Origin: Burkholderiaceae bacterium | GTDB lineage: Bacteria; Pseudomonadota; Gammaproteobacteria; Burkholderiales; Burkholderiaceae_C | Reading direction: 5' to 3' | NCBI GenBank assembly: GCA_014879655.1 | Contig: JACSRS010000076.1 | Location: 1-45,555, forward strand | DNA length: 45,555 nucleotides | Part shown: one piece after another, positions 44,408 to 45,555 of the stretch | Position numbering within the stretch: position 1 is the first letter of the stretch | How the letters are laid out: each line of letters starts with the position of its first letter | Translations under genes and position numbers: made by a program | Notes under the pieces: generated by a model | The model's database searches: none | Told to the model about the DNA's origin: nothing | Seen by the model: only the letters and a program-made list of their open reading frames with translations

Positions 44408-45555
44408 GCCCGGACACCACGCCGCTCACCGCTGCCGAGCGCGAGGCCATGGTTGACAGCGTTTGCCGCTTTGCCACGCAGGCCATTGCACCGCATGTGA
44501 ATCACTGGGACGCTGCCGGCGAGTTCCCGCGGCAGCTCTACACCGAGGCCGCGAAGCTGGGCCTGCTGGGCCTGGGCTACCCCGAGGCGCTGGGCGGCAC
44601 GCCGGCACCCTGGGCGCTGCGCAACGCGGTTTCGCTGGCGCTGTCGCGCCACGGCGGCAGCGGCGGCGTGCTGGCCAGCCTGTTCTCGCACAACATCGGC
44701 CTGCCGCCGGTGGTGGCGCACGGGTCGCCGGCGGTGCAGCAGGAGGTGGTGCCGCCGGTGCTGCGCGGTGAGCAGATCGCGGCGCTGGGTATCACCGAGC
44801 CGGGCGGCGGATCGGATGTGGCGGCGCTTCGCACCACCGCGCGGCGAGATGGCGACGAATACGTGATCGACGGCGAAAAGACCTTCATCACCAGCGGCAT
44901 GCGCGCCGACTGGATCACGCTGGCGGTGCGCACCGACCCGGCGAACCGGGGCGCCGGTGGCATTTCGATGATCGTGGTGCCGGGCGACGTGGCGGGGCTG
45001 TCGCGCACCCGCCTCGACAAGATGGGCTGGCTGTGTTCCGACACCGCGCAGCTGCGCTTTGACGGTGTGCGCGTACCGGCGCGCTACCTGCTGGGGCGCG
45101 AAGGCGGTGGCTTTCGCATCATCATGCACAACTTCAACGGCGAGCGGGTCTTGCTCTCGGCCGGCTCGCTGGGCTTCGCCCAGGCCTGCTACGACGAAGC
45201 GCTGGCCTGGGCGCGCCAGCGCCAGACCTTTGGCGCGCCGCTGACCGCGCATCAGGTGGTGCGCCACAAACTGGTCGACATGCAGATGCGCATCGCCTCC
45301 ACTCAGGCCTGGCTGGACGCGCTGTGCGCGCGCGCCGACGCCGGCGACGAAGGCGCCGAATGGGTGGCGCAGGTCTGCATGCTGAAGAACCACGCGACGC
45401 AGACCATGCAGTTCTGCGCCGATCAGGCGGTGCAGATCCTGGGCGGCATGGGCTTCATGCGCGGCACGGTCAGCGAGCGCATCTACCGCGAGGTCAAGGT
45501 CATGATGATCGGCGGCGGTGCGGAAGAAATCATGAAGGAACTGGCCGCAAGGCAA
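44404..45555 (+). CDS. acyl-CoA dehydrogenase (3'-truncated by window edge)
   Basis: 384 codons are visible and the end (EEIMKELAARQ) is within a few residues of a normal C-terminus. Flavin and substrate motifs are ALGITEPGGGSDVAALRTTA, GEKTFITSGMRADWI and NGERVLLSAGSLGFAQACYD. QILGGMGFMRGTVSERIYRE and the GGGAEEI segment at the C-terminus hold the likely catalytic Glu. This is a standard-length dehydrogenase distinct from the long-form fadE at 35560. Start ATG 44404 overlaps the TetR stop by four bases. Substrate chain length cannot be told from sequence. Confidence 0.93.
   Translation, partial: MSPDTTPLTAAEREAMVDSVCRFATQAIAPHVNHWDAAGEFPRQLYTEAAKLGLLGLGYPEALGGTPAPWALRNAVSLALSRHGGSGGVLASLFSHNIGLPPVVAHGSPAVQQEVVPPVLRGEQIAALGITEPGGGSDVAALRTTARRDGDEYVIDGEKTFITSGMRADWITLAVRTDPANRGAGGISMIVVPGDVAGLSRTRLDKMGWLCSDTAQLRFDGVRVPARYLLGREGGGFRIIMHNFNGERVLLSAGSLGFAQACYDEALAWARQRQTFGAPLTAHQVVRHKLVDMQMRIASTQAWLDALCARADAGDEGAEWVAQVCMLKNHATQTMQFCADQAVQILGGMGFMRGTVSERIYREVKVMMIGGGAEEIMKELAARQ

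Overview
The window is a GC-rich, densely coded chromosomal segment of a betaproteobacterium, most likely Burkholderiales (Comamonadaceae or a close relative). This rests on the argB-slmA pair, the style of the fad/TetR beta-oxidation cluster and the C-ending codon bias; no rRNA or tRNA is present to fix the taxonomy. I see no CRISPR array, complete insertion sequence, tRNA or rRNA.

Layout. (1) 1-1533, minus: rmd-like (cut by the edge) and gmd, making a GDP-6-deoxyhexose, probably GDP-D-rhamnose. (2) 1728-6264, plus: a FecR-domain protein, a CHASE2 class III nucleotide cyclase and an outer-membrane beta-barrel; then a convergent Crp-type regulator (6239-6952, minus). (3) 7153-13573, plus: O-antigen ABC exporter Wzm/Wzt, a double methyltransferase and a two-headed glycosyltransferase with a DUF4214 segment. 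(4) 13849-19908: a 2019-residue RTX/DUF4214 surface-layer-like protein behind what reads as a class II Crp promoter, ended by a strong terminator and followed by a small coiled-coil protein and a glycosyltransferase. (5) 21716-23242, minus: an adenylate-forming-enzyme homologue that lacks its key residues. (6) 23492-30387, plus: a complete type I secretion operon (two tandem PrtD-like ABC proteins, HlyD-like adaptor, TolC-like channel) whose first gene encodes a 210-residue protein resembling the N-terminal half of TnpB with no RuvC nuclease. (7) 30519-34638: argB, slmA and two more glycosyltransferases. (8) 34835-45555: beta-oxidation genes (fadE, DUF2147, fadB, thioesterase, thiolase, DsbA-type isomerase, crotonase, acyl-CoA dehydrogenase) with two TetR regulators.

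How it may work together. Regions 1-6 read as one surface-layer factory. The O-antigen is made from GDP-6-deoxyhexose, capped or modified, and exported by Wzm/Wzt. The giant RTX protein leaves by the type I system and probably docks on O-antigen through its N-terminal DUF4214 region. This parallels the Caulobacter RsaA locus, where S-layer, type I exporter and O-antigen genes are also neighbours. The cyclase, the Crp-type regulator and a perfect TGTGA-N6-TCACA site at the S-layer promoter suggest cAMP control.

The most novel element is the RuvC-less TnpB-like gene. It is translationally coupled to the first exporter gene and starts inside a perfect 12-bp inverted repeat. It looks like a transposon RNA-binding module recruited to a secretion operon. 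Its role is inference; its sequence resemblance, position and missing nuclease are what the sequence shows.
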